A stretch of DNA of 64,000 nucleotides from Leuctra nigra. Taxonomy: Eukaryota; Arthropoda; Insecta; Plecoptera; Leuctridae. Positions 55,038 to 64,000 of the stretch are shown here, one piece after another; the first letter of the stretch is position 1, and every line of letters begins with the position of its first letter. The translations under genes and the position numbers were made by a program. Under the pieces are notes generated by a model, which made no database searches, was not told the origin of the DNA, and saw only the letters and a program-made list of their open reading frames with translations. Location: the NCBI GenBank assembly GCA_934045905.1, contig OW203763.1, positions 16,374,948 through 16,438,947 of the forward strand, given 5' to 3'.

Positions 55038-58000
55038 CTATACCTCACGTTGGAAAGCAATCGAGGCCACACTGATGCTGCAGAGGCAAACCATTATGAT
55101 TGCCAACATTATGTAGACAGATGTAAGCAGCCAGAATGAGAAGAGGTAGATTGTCTTGTTACAATATTCGTTCCCCAAAGTAGGATCATAGTTTGGTTCA
55201 TACAAACGATACACCCAGACGGAGCCTGCCATTGAATAGAAAATCAACATTAATTATAATTTGTGTAGCTACTGACTATCTAGATACCACCTTACCAAGT
55301 ACCTACATTAGACTAGTGTTCCCTAATTACTGGACATAATGTGTGCGTCTCAAAATTGCACCAAAACAAATGTATTTGGTAGAAAATTTTCTTAAGTACC
55401 TTGCCCACAAACCTCTCTCTTCAGTGATACTTAAGAAATATAAAAATTTTCCAGGGTTATGTCCCGGACCTTCTGTGAAGCACTCCCCCCGCCCCCCATT
55501 GTCTTCGTCGAGATTGGTGACCAACCTCTCCTCTTAATAATGTTTCCGGAAAACAGTATTTTTTGTGGCGCGCCATTAAATTTAAGAGGGCTGAGTAGTG
55601 AGCGTGGCCCTGAAGAGTTTTTTAATCGATTTTTATCAATATCTTTTACACATGTAATTGTTAACGAAATATGGTCTTGTACGCGTATTCAGAACATTTC
55701 AATGAAAATAATTTCATAGTTTGGAATAAGTTATTAGTTTTATTTTGTCCAACAGATGTTTAGTGCCCGAAAATTAGTAAAATTATGGACCTAAACTTCT
55801 GTTGGACAAAATAAAACTAATAACTTATTCCAAACTATGAAATTATTTTCATTGAACTGTTATGAATACGCGTACAAAGCCCTATTTTGTTAACAATTAT
55901 TACATTGGTAAAAGATATTGATAAAAATCGATTAAAAAATCTTCAAGGTTAAACTCACTACCCAGCCGTATTAAGTACTCGATGCGGCCCTTCACACAAA
56001 AAGTTTGCCCAGGCTTGATCTAAACTATACCAACCTAATATAATATTCCCTCAGAAAAATAGGTGTCAATTTAACTAGAGCTAAATATGCTAATTTAATA
56101 ACTTATTTTCAGAGTAAAACTTTCAACTAGGTACTTACCAATAATGAACCAACCAAGCATAAAGCAGTTGATCAAAGTTTGTGTAGGAGATTGTCTCACT
56201 CGCTCTTCCTCTATATCTTCTTCTCTTTGACGAACTCGTGCTGACAAATGAATCAGTTGCTTTAAGACTCCAAACCCACCTTTAAATAAATTTAAAAACC
56301 ATCAAAATGTATAAGTAAACTTATAATTTACAGTAACCAATCACTTGGCCATATTAAAATTGTATGTAAAATACTTCAACTTACCACCAACCAGCAAGTA
56401 AACGGGAATATATTCACATTTTGGACATTCGTTCCAATACATACACGCAATCACAATCATACATATCGGAATAACTATTGTGACACCCAAGATAATGGAA
56501 CATCCAACTGAAAAGAAACCAAGAAAAGATTGCATTGTATCATTATTTTGTCAGCGGTCTATGTGAACTATGTAGCAACTTTTGGGTTACATAAGCAGGG
56601 CCGGTTTTAGGTGTGAGTGACCTGTGCCCCTGCACAGGGCGCCCGAAGGGCGCAGAGGGGGCGCCAAAATATAAAATATGTAGGGGTGTGCGAATATTCG
56701 AAAATATTTGGTTTGAAATTTCGATTCCGTATTCGAAAAAAAGTATTCGAAATATCAAATACTTCGAAAATTCGAATATTCGAAAATTTTCGAATAGTTC
56801 ATGTCTTTTAATTCAAAATAATCCCGCCATTTCTCATATGGGAGTGTTTTTCAATGCTGCCAACTGCTGCAAAGTCTAAAACTTCAACCGAAAATTGTCA
56901 TGGCCGCCATTTTGATTTCAAGGGATATTATTTGTAGGTTATTGTTCCTAGGTAGACCTTCCTCATACTCCATTTGTTCCTGTTAATTTCATTTTTTGTG
57001 ATGATTAATGACAACAATTATAATCCTGGCATATTACATCATAATCAGTACATTCATTTATATGGACATCTTTCATTCTGGTCAAATGAAAAAGTTTGGT
57101 GTCCATTTTTTTTTTTATTGATATTATGTATTTTAATGTAGGTTCTAACTATTCGATATTCGATTCAATATATTTTTGTAAATTATTCGATATTCGTATT
57201 CGAAGTCAAAAATCACTATTCGCACACCCCTAAAAATATGTATTGCTATGTATTGCTAAATATAAATAGGTGCTAAACATGCTAATATGTATTGCATACA
57301 TATTAACGCGATTGAAAAATTACTGTCCTTTAGTTGATATAATGGCTCATAATATTGTTATGAATATTATCTTGTTAACTCTAACTTTAATCCGGTTAAT
57401 ATGCATGTTTAGTAATCAAAATAGTAATCAAAAGTTTTATAATCCTGCATTGTAGTGTATAAATTATATTATTGCCTATTGTAATCCAATCAGTATAATT
57501 ATATGCTAAAAAGGCGTCAAATGCGATCTAGAAGCCCAATTTTTTTCCGGGGCTATGTGCCCCGGACCCGCATTGTGCTGGGAGGCCCTCCAATTTCGTC
57601 TCTAAAGTTTGTTTGTTTGGGGGGGGGGGGGGGGGGGGGGCAATTGTTACCTCGGCACAGGGCACCAAACTGCCTAAAACCGGCCCGTACAGAAGATCTA
57701 GAAGTTCACAACCTATTAAAATAGTGTAAACTAGTGACTGTCCTTCATATATTAGTGAAAAAACTAAAATAGTTAGTACCTACTATACGAACATGACACC
57801 AGAGGTGGTACTAGTTTTTATGTTAAGGGTTGAAAGCACAGCCTTCTCGACAGTCACTTCGTTCTCTGGGTAGCTGTCTGTCGACGAAGCGCTACTACCG
57901 GCGGGGTGGCACAAGGCGGGGTGGTAGCGCTTCGTCGACAGGCAGCTACCCAGAGAATAAAATGACTGAGAAGGCTGTGGTTGTAAGTCAATGTTTGTTT

Positions 58001-59332
58001 AAAATCAAGGTGTAAGGGAGTACAATAAACCACCCGCTCTAATTACAGAGTCAAAGAATGTAAATGAGTTTAAAGAAAGGATTGTTGAATATGAAGATGA
58101 TGTGAATTGTAATTAGCAAAATGCTATTTTAAATATACAAAATACTAAACTAAGTTGTCAATACACAAAAATACTTACTGGTTCCAAGAAGAAGAATCAC
58201 TACATTTTTTAGGAAATCAAACACTCCTTTTGAAGTATTGTGAGCTTCTCGGACACGGCCAAATAACGAGTCATATGATGGTGGAGGAGCTGCAACAGAA
58301 TTGAACAGTTAGAAGAAACAATGGAAAGAGAGTTAGATACTTAGGTAAGTTGAAGTTTACGTCTGGCAACGTCAACGATCTATGTTCTCTTTAGGTGCAT
58401 TTAGAAATGATCCGGGCTTTTGGCATCCAGAACAGAGAGCTAGGCTATTACTCGCGGTTGGGCCTTGAAGGTCACAACTTAGGATTTAAAAATAAGTCTA
58501 GCAGTGGCTCTCCTCTGTGTCCCGTCACACTCATAATTGCAAACATTTTAGCGTTGATTCTGTAAAGTTATACGAGGTTAATATAATTGATTTAAAATTT
58601 TCTTTTGCGAGTGTATGCAAATGGCAAACTTAAGTCTGTGTATTATTGGCAGAGGCAGTGATCGATTAAACCAAATGACCAGTTCTGCTGCCATGGAATT
58701 CAAATGCAAAATTCAGAGATTCTGCCAGTTAAGATGAGTTGACAGTCCATTCAGAAGGAAGCGAATAGCCATTACCCCCTAACTTGCTGGAGCCGAGAGT
58801 TCTGAATGGACCTGAAGAGTGCAGTTCATGTGAATGTGTTGAGCCTGCACCAGGGTGTATGAACATGTTAGGTGACTGTACATCGTTTCTCTGCAATGCT
58901 GGCAGTGCGACCACTGCTTTCGCATTCGTTCAGTCACCTAACCGATTCATACATCCTGGCCTGCACTAATCTGCCAGTGCTATCAAGACCCTCTCAGTCT
59001 CAAACAATATGAGTGAGATGCCCAGCCTGCCAGAATTGGCCAGTACCTATGCACAATGTGTCTCACATAACTCACGTAAAGATTGTCGGCCGGTGCTATA
59101 AGTCGCTTCTAGGTATAGTACAAAGTTTCAATTCAATTACCGGCCTGAAGAAATGCCTACCATCAGGATCGATAGCTTCTTCGTAGGTTGGTGGAGATCC
59201 CCTATCTGGTGGTGGTCTGCTCAGGTGGACTGTATTACTTTCCAAACCTTGGATATTACGATACGTAGGAGGAAGCATGGCAGCTGTCTGATGGTTTGAA
59301 ATAGGCTGCGTTACACAACCAGCATTCAGTTC
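55038..59332 (-). CDS. TMEM272-like four-pass membrane protein with PY motifs
   Basis: Exons (minus): 59332-59161, 58289-58179, 56507-56385, 56279-56139, 55225-55038; phases agree. From the ATG at 59278 this gives 226 aa; the first exon is open 18 codons upstream of it, so an earlier start in an unseen exon is possible. A cytosolic N-terminus carries three PY motifs, PPTY (3-6), PPTY (29-32) and PPSY (42-45), the ligands of Nedd4-family WW domains. Four hydrophobic segments follow (about 68-98, 109-125, 150-170, 195-217), with a cysteine-bearing loop (NECPKC) and a charged loop (RVRQREEDIEEERVRQ). Layout and the C-terminal segment resemble the little-studied TMEM272 family of insects and vertebrates. 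Function is unknown; ubiquitin-dependent trafficking is an inference from the PY motifs. Confidence 0.8.
55582..55974. mobile_element. TTAA-flanked fold-back MITE, family D copy 1
   Basis: A near-perfect 393-bp palindrome bounded by TTAA on both sides, as in piggyBac-type insertions. The arms share AATAAGTTATTAGTTTTATT and TCAATGAAAATAATTTCATA, folding around about 55765-55790. The second copy is at 61842-62234, also 393 bp. It lies in the last intron of the TMEM272-like gene. Confidence 0.85.
56681..57232. mobile_element. hAT-like non-autonomous element, family C (nested)
   Basis: TAGGGGTGTGCGAATA at the left end is exactly reversed at the right end (TATTCGCACACCCCTA). The perfect 8-bp target duplication AAAATATG lies at 56673-56680 and 57233-57240. 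Subterminal zones are packed with TTCGAATATTCGAA-like palindromes; the core is non-coding. Confidence 0.93.
57619..57640. repeat. Poly-G run (22)
   Basis: Homopolymer within the right part of the older hAT-like element. Confidence 0.85.
57837..57979. mobile_element. 143-bp fold-back MITE
   Basis: Long inverted repeat: CACAGCCTTCTC at the left end against GAGAAGGCTGTG at the right; inside, TCTCTGGGTAGCTG and TGTCGACGAAGCGCTAC pair with their reverse copies. Flanks GTTGAAAG (57829-57836) and GTTGTAAG (57980-57987) agree at 7 of 8 positions. It lies in intron 2 of the TMEM272-like gene. Confidence 0.85.
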
Positions 59333-60668
59333 CTGTAAGCATGAGAGAATTCCTCAGACATTTTAATCAACTAAACTGTGCATACTTAGCAAGTGAGGCT
59401 AGTTAGGGAAATGAATGATAGTGACGGAAGGATACTTAACATAAAGGTAAGTAATGTTATGAATTTGCAAAAGGATATAGGTTAGTCAAGTTAGCCTAGG
59501 TACTAGGTACTAGGTACCTGCGTCTGGTAGGCAGACAGATAAAACAATGCTTATACACACCTGTTGGTCTATGAGATTTTCACTTGGGGCTTCTACAACA
59601 GTCATGTTCTTCAACATTTCTTTTACTATCTTTCTACAGATTATACGAATATTAAAACGCGTTCATAACCATTATACTAGGTACACGGGAAATAAACATC
59701 TACAAGTTCTTGGTGGGCTTGCGCCTTCCATTCCAGTTCCAGGGTTGCCAGATATTTTTACGCGAAGCCGCTGCGCGAACCATGCGCGAACGCAATCAAA
59801 GGCGCGGAAATTTTAAATTTATTTTTTACTAGCCTAAAAACCAATTAGGTAACATGAATATTTCTATTAGCACACTATACTGTTGTCAACAATACTTATA
59901 AAAGAATTGATTTTTATATTTGATGTTTTTAATTTACTTATACATACGTATGAAACTCATAATTTTATCTTTTTCACAGTAAAATATTACTGCAATATAT
60001 TTATATATTCTCAGCATTCAAACAAAAAAACCTTCAGTTCTTTCCCTCACAAATGATGTGAACAAAAATACTATATTTGTATAGTTATACCCTAATATTG
60101 AGAATTTTTATGAAAATACAAATGAATAGCCTACACCCCAAGATAGCAAGACATCAGTTTCAATAAGTGTCGAGCTCGCACTACTACACCTAGCAGATGT
60201 CTTTCTATGTGATAAAGGGAATAGCAATAGAACAGTGCATACAAAGATCTCCATTTATTGGACTGATGGAGCCTATTGTGTGTATTATTTCCTTTCTCTT
60301 GTGAAATGGATATTATCATTTACAATAAAGTTTTAAATGTAAATTAAGAGTTAATACAAAATATAGGTACCTAGGTACCAAATTTTGCTTAGTCAGGATA
60401 AGATTCTTTCGGCTTCGGGAAGGCATTCCATAAAAATAAAAATAAGGAATTGAAAATAATTTAGTAATTAAATAAACATTTAAATAATACAATAATAAAC
60501 AGTATCAATTAAATGGGCAATCAATTTCTATGACAATAGCTGGTACACATAGGAATAAAACTGAATGTAGGTACCTACTAGAGCTTTCTTGTACATCTCA
60601 TGCAAATGCAAGCTTTCCACTAGTAAAAATTATTACTACTACTATGTACAGCTTTGGAATAATATCTC

Positions 60669-60774
60669 GATCATCCCTATGCTTATACACTCCCGCCATA
60701 CAACGGAGATCGTACATAGATCGTACGGAGATCGCTCCGTTGTATGGCGGGATGGTATAAGCGTAGGGATGATC
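60669..60774. mobile_element. Fold-back element, 40-bp arms
   Basis: GATCATCCCTATGCTTATAC and CCCGCCATACAACGGAG on the left (60669-60708) are matched, reversed, at 60735-60774 with a few mismatches. The 26-bp spacer repeats GATCGTAC. Confidence 0.8.
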
Positions 60775-61275
60775 AACACATTTTTCCACGACCCTACCTA
60801 CCCGGCATATACTTTCAAGTTTGAAGCAGAAGATGGGCACTAACAGGGCCAAATATCAGTACATGGAACATCTTAATTGGACAGAAATTAATAAGCTAAA
60901 TCACGGGGAGTACATTTTAGAAAATCTACTTGGTAAAACAGTTCAAAATATAAGTTTTAATAATACAGTGCTACTGGAGGAGTAAAGCCAAGAATAACAC
61001 AAGACAGGAACTTTTGTGACCAACCAGGATTCAAGAGATCTAAACACAGAACATAGTATATGGTATCATTACAACACATTATTTTATTTATAACTTGGCT
61101 GGAAACAAAATTTAGAAATACATACTTCAAACTTGTTGGTGGAATGAAAGCAGCAATGTGGTTAGCCTGACTTGACAAGTTCTTTTTTAAGATACAGTGC
61201 CAATGTCAATCCATCCTTAAAAGATGACAATCATTATAGTACAGTCATTATCAAGAAACTGCACCAGAATCTTGT

Positions 61276-62557
61276 CAGTAGCGTATCCAGGAGTAAATTT
61301 CGGGGGGTGGGGGGAGAGAAATAATATTTTCACAATCTTAAAGTGGTCCCACTGCTCCAGCCATGGTGCTTAGAATTCACCGTAATTCATACAAATCTCT
61401 GATGAAATAACACCTCAAACAACAGCATAAAACAATTATATCTTACCGTGTGCTCCAATTATATGTTTTTAGTGCAATGTTGCCAGATTTATGGCAAATT
61501 TCCCACATTGTACACATTTTCTTTCTTATTTAGCCCGTGACCCCATATTTTCAAACGGCAGTCTTATTATAAAAATTATTATCTTTAATTTGAGACTATT
61601 TTCAATAATTTGTCATTCCTCTTGCGGTTTTAGGAGCAATTTAAGGCCAATTTTCCGGGACGATTTCATGCCTCCCTGTGTTATCTTATGGGGGAAAAGA
61701 TGATCTTCAATCAAGAATATCTAATTATATGATACTGTAAGGGGCAAATATTTTTTGCTAGTTGTATGTAATATGGTTTCATTAATCTTTGGTGTGAATT
61801 ACAGCAAATTCTCATTCCTATGCCGTAACCCTGGAACCCCCTTAAGACGGCTGGGTAGTGAGTTTGACCTTGAAGAGTTTTTTAATCGATTTTTATCAAT
61901 ATCTTTTTCCAGTGTAACTGTTAACAAAATAGGGCTATGGACGAAAATTCAGAACAGTTCAATGAAAATAATTCCATAGCTTGGAATAAGTTATTAGTTT
62001 TATTTTGTCCAGCAGGCGTTTAGAACCCAAAAATTACTACATTTTCGGGTTCTAAACGCCTGCTGGACAAAATAAAACTAATAACTTATTCCAAGCTATG
62101 AAATTATTTTCATTGAACTGTTCTGAATTTTCGTCCATAGCCCTATTTTGTTAACAATTGCACTGGAAAAAGATATTGATAAAAATTAATTAAAAAAACT
62201 CTTCAAGGTCAAACTCACTACCCAGCCGTCTTAAGTCAAGATAGTCATTTTCGTGCAGTTTGCAGTGGCACAAGGTGGCACAAGGTTTGCAGTAGCACAA
62301 GGTCTTGTGGTGTTGAGGACTGACATTCGCTAATATCGACTTGCAGACGCAACATCTTTTGAGCTTCTTCTTTTTTGTAGGTACTTATGTACCTACTTGT
62401 TTTAGGAAAAAACAAAGAAAGTAAGAGATTCAGACACAAATAGTGGAATTTTCTCTTAAACTGTGATGTTGATCATGTACGTATTTATAGTCGAAGCTGT
62501 GATTTCGGAGGGGGTGCGGTCACAACCCCCTCAGACCCTCCCCTGAATACGCTGCTG
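61276..62557. mobile_element. Possible decayed element with CAGTAGCGTATCCAGG ends
   Basis: CAGTAGCGTATCCAGG (61276-) and CCTGAATACGCTGCTG (ending 62557) are imperfect inverted repeats, each followed inward by G- or C-rich runs. No target duplication is seen and the interior is unrelated AT-rich sequence, including the TTAA fold-back. The two ends may be independent fragments. Confidence 0.35.
61842..62234. mobile_element. TTAA-flanked fold-back MITE, family D copy 2
   Basis: TTAAGACGGCTGGGTAGTGA at the left end is reversed at the right end (CTCACTACCCAGCCGTCTTAA minus one base). The arms of about 180 bp are almost perfect around a short centre at about 62020-62040. It has the same family and length (393 bp) as 55582-55974. 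Its arms are more alike than those of copy 1, so it is the younger insertion. Confidence 0.88.
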
Positions 62558-63509
62558 ACAGTTCTCAATTTTTGAAAAATGAAAACAAATCAAAGAGGCA
62601 TCCTATATTGATACAGGCGCACTCGCAATTAACGGTGTTTCATTAACTAAAGAACACCGGTTTCTTTTAACGTAATGTAAAAAGAAAATTTTGTTAAAAC
62701 AAGTATTATTAAAAGCATGCTAATGAAGTAATATGAGCAGATGTGGTTGTTCAAACCGTTTGTTCAGATTCCAGAAATATTTTACGGGAAATAGAAAAAC
62801 ATTATCTTGTTTCTGCAATTGTACCTTAAATATGACATTTCTTTGCCTACAATGTCTGGGCATACCAATATAAATTAAATTAGTAAGCGTAATCTAATCA
62901 CGATTACTTGAAAAATCAACCAAACAGAGGAAATCACTTCAGTATTAAATTTTTCTACATACCTATATATGCCATAATATTTACAAAACACACAATTTTC
63001 TTAATGGTTGGACCATAGTAATAATATGAATGAAATGAAATTAGTACGATTCATTTTGATTGGCATTTTGAAACAAAAACATTAGGTAAATATAAATTAT
63101 TTCGTTTCAATAAATTATTAGATGTAAATAAAAGCATTTAAGCTACAAAATACCAAAAACATGAATTCGTGCATGAAATTGTAATCATGTTTGAAAACAT
63201 CAAATTTAAACTTGAGTTTTGACCATTAAGTACGATCTAACGTGCGTGATCATTAAATTATACTAAAAAAATATAGGTATATTAAACCGATGCCCTCATG
63301 TAGTAAAGCATTGGTAACTGGTAATTAGAAATGCATAAGTTAGGCCTACATCAAATAATGTTGATGAAAGCAAGTAGGTAATAAATTCCAACTGTTGAAC
63401 AGAAAAATTGTAGGATGACTTTGTTCCGAATAGCAGCTTGCGTGCAGTGTAAAGGTGGTTAAATAAGATACGAGACAGTAGAATTGATATACCCTGAACT
63501 CTAATATCA

Positions 63510-63689
63510 TTACTCTACATCCATGGTCTCTTCTGACGCATTATCAGTAGGCCTACTGTTGACATCACCAGACCCACTTTCACCCGATGTTGCATCCTCA
63601 GGTTTCTTCGGAGGGGCGGCTTCGTCTGCAGGTGGGGCGGGGGTCGGCTTTTGCTTGTTGAGAATCGGGTTTATGAGATTTTCCAATGT
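63510..63689 (-). CDS. Probable HSP110 / Hsc70Cb chaperone, last exon
   Basis: The minus-strand exon opens after TGTTTCAG in phase 0 and reads TLENLINPILNKQKPTPAPP, then an Ala/Pro/Glu-rich tail ending SEETMDVE and TAA (59 codons). HSP110-family proteins (Hsc70Cb in flies, HSPA4 in mammals) end in a lid helix with a PI(L/I)xKPKP-type motif, followed by an acidic low-complexity tail. They act as nucleotide-exchange factors for HSP70 in the cytosol. The rest of the gene lies beyond the right edge. The call rests on a short motif and tail composition, so it is moderate. Confidence 0.5.
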   Translation of the reverse strand, partial: TLENLINPILNKQKPTPAPPADEAAPPKKPEDATSGESGSGDVNSRPTDNASEETMDVE

Positions 63690-64000
63690 CTGAAACATGA
63701 TTATAGATCATTGTAAACTTTAGAATAGCTATACTATATAAAATGGGTCCTCCAAAGCAATTACTTATATCAATTAGGTACTAATTAAATAGGTGATGTC
63801 ATAGCTTAGGTATGTGCCACTTGAATAACTAAATATGAATTCAATTAAATCTTGAAAATAATTCACAAGATCACTAATTATCTAGACAGCAGGAAATATA
63901 CAGCATCAGTACCTATTATATTGTCATCAAAACATTTCCCTTTTTAAAATAGTACACCCAACAGATTTTAACAGCGCAATGGTCAGAGCTACAGAAAATT
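63690..64000 (-). other. Intron upstream of the last HSP110-like exon
   Basis: AT-rich, no exon recognised up to the window edge. Confidence 0.45.

Larger units (their letters stand above)
56596..57687. mobile_element. Older hAT-like element hosting a nested insertion
   Basis: The left end CAGGGCCGGTTTTAGG and right end CCTAAAACCGGCCCG are inverted repeats, with one base lost on the right. The flanking duplication TACATAAG (56588-56595) and TACAGAAG (57688-57695) matches at 7 of 8 positions. GGGCGC-rich sequence and a G22 run (57619-57640) are internal. The element is split by the family C insertion at 56681-57232. It lies in intron 2 of the TMEM272-like gene. Confidence 0.8.
59333..63509. 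other. TMEM272-like 5' flank/intron and HSP110 3' flank
   Basis: The acceptor at 59332 implies at least one upstream exon of the TMEM272-like gene here, but none is recognised. It contains fold-backs at 60669-60774 and 61842-62234, a possible larger element (61276-62557), and a unique sequence block at about 61600-61740 resembling 23080-23180 (GTTATCTTATGGxGGAAAA). Confidence 0.4.

Overview
The window is eukaryotic, almost certainly arthropod and probably insect, nuclear DNA. It is AT-rich, its genes are split by GT-AG introns from 58 bp to several kb, there are no operons, and it carries many transposon relics, tRNA-derived SINEs and short GTAGGTACCTAC-type microsatellites. The deduced proteins look like animal orthologues with insect-style architecture. 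A hemipteran or lepidopteran is plausible, but I cannot fix the order from sequence alone. Nothing looks bacterial or viral.

Layout, left to right. (1) 4352-4469, minus: first coding exon of a Liprin-beta gene that continues off the left edge. (2) 10087-15454, minus: a complete 4-exon, 537-aa C2H2 zinc-finger gene with an Ikaros/Hunchback-type C-terminal finger pair. (3) 16517-19928, minus: a complete compact TRAF6-type gene (RING, one TRAF zinc finger, coiled coil, MATH; 377 aa). (4) 20485-28228, plus: a complete 10-exon TTLL1 tubulin polyglutamylase (463 aa), divergent from TRAF6 across a 556-bp shared promoter region with a CRE and a CCAAT box. (5) 34392-36450, plus: two or three small phase-compatible exons of an unrecognised candidate gene. 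(6) 39255-47284, plus: a complete 6-exon tetraspanin (239 aa). (7) 55038-59332, minus: a 5-exon four-pass membrane protein of TMEM272 type with three N-terminal PY motifs. (8) 63510-63689, minus: last exon of a probable HSP110/Hsc70Cb chaperone that continues off the right edge. All these models were joined by hand; exon lengths and phases add up exactly in every complete gene.

The genes are a mixed neighbourhood: cell-adhesion scaffold, transcription factor, innate-immune adaptor, cilia/microtubule enzyme, membrane organiser, chaperone. They do not form one pathway. The only arrangement suggesting shared control is the TRAF6/TTLL1 divergent pair.

The most unusual features are in the non-coding part. 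In tetraspanin intron 2, six tandem truncated copies of the start of exon 3, each with its own 3' splice site and an early in-frame stop, sit directly upstream of the real exon: an array of decoy acceptors. Five non-autonomous hAT-like insertions with perfect 8-bp target duplications fall into three families, and all three share one architecture: short unique termini followed by dense arrays of a short palindromic motif (GTATC-, AGTTACTTT- or TTCGAATA-based). One is nested inside an older hAT whose target duplication is still visible. There are also two 393-bp fold-back elements flanked by TTAA, a degenerate THAP-domain (P-like) transposon with 20-bp terminal inverted repeats, several other fold-backs, and LINE and SINE fragments.
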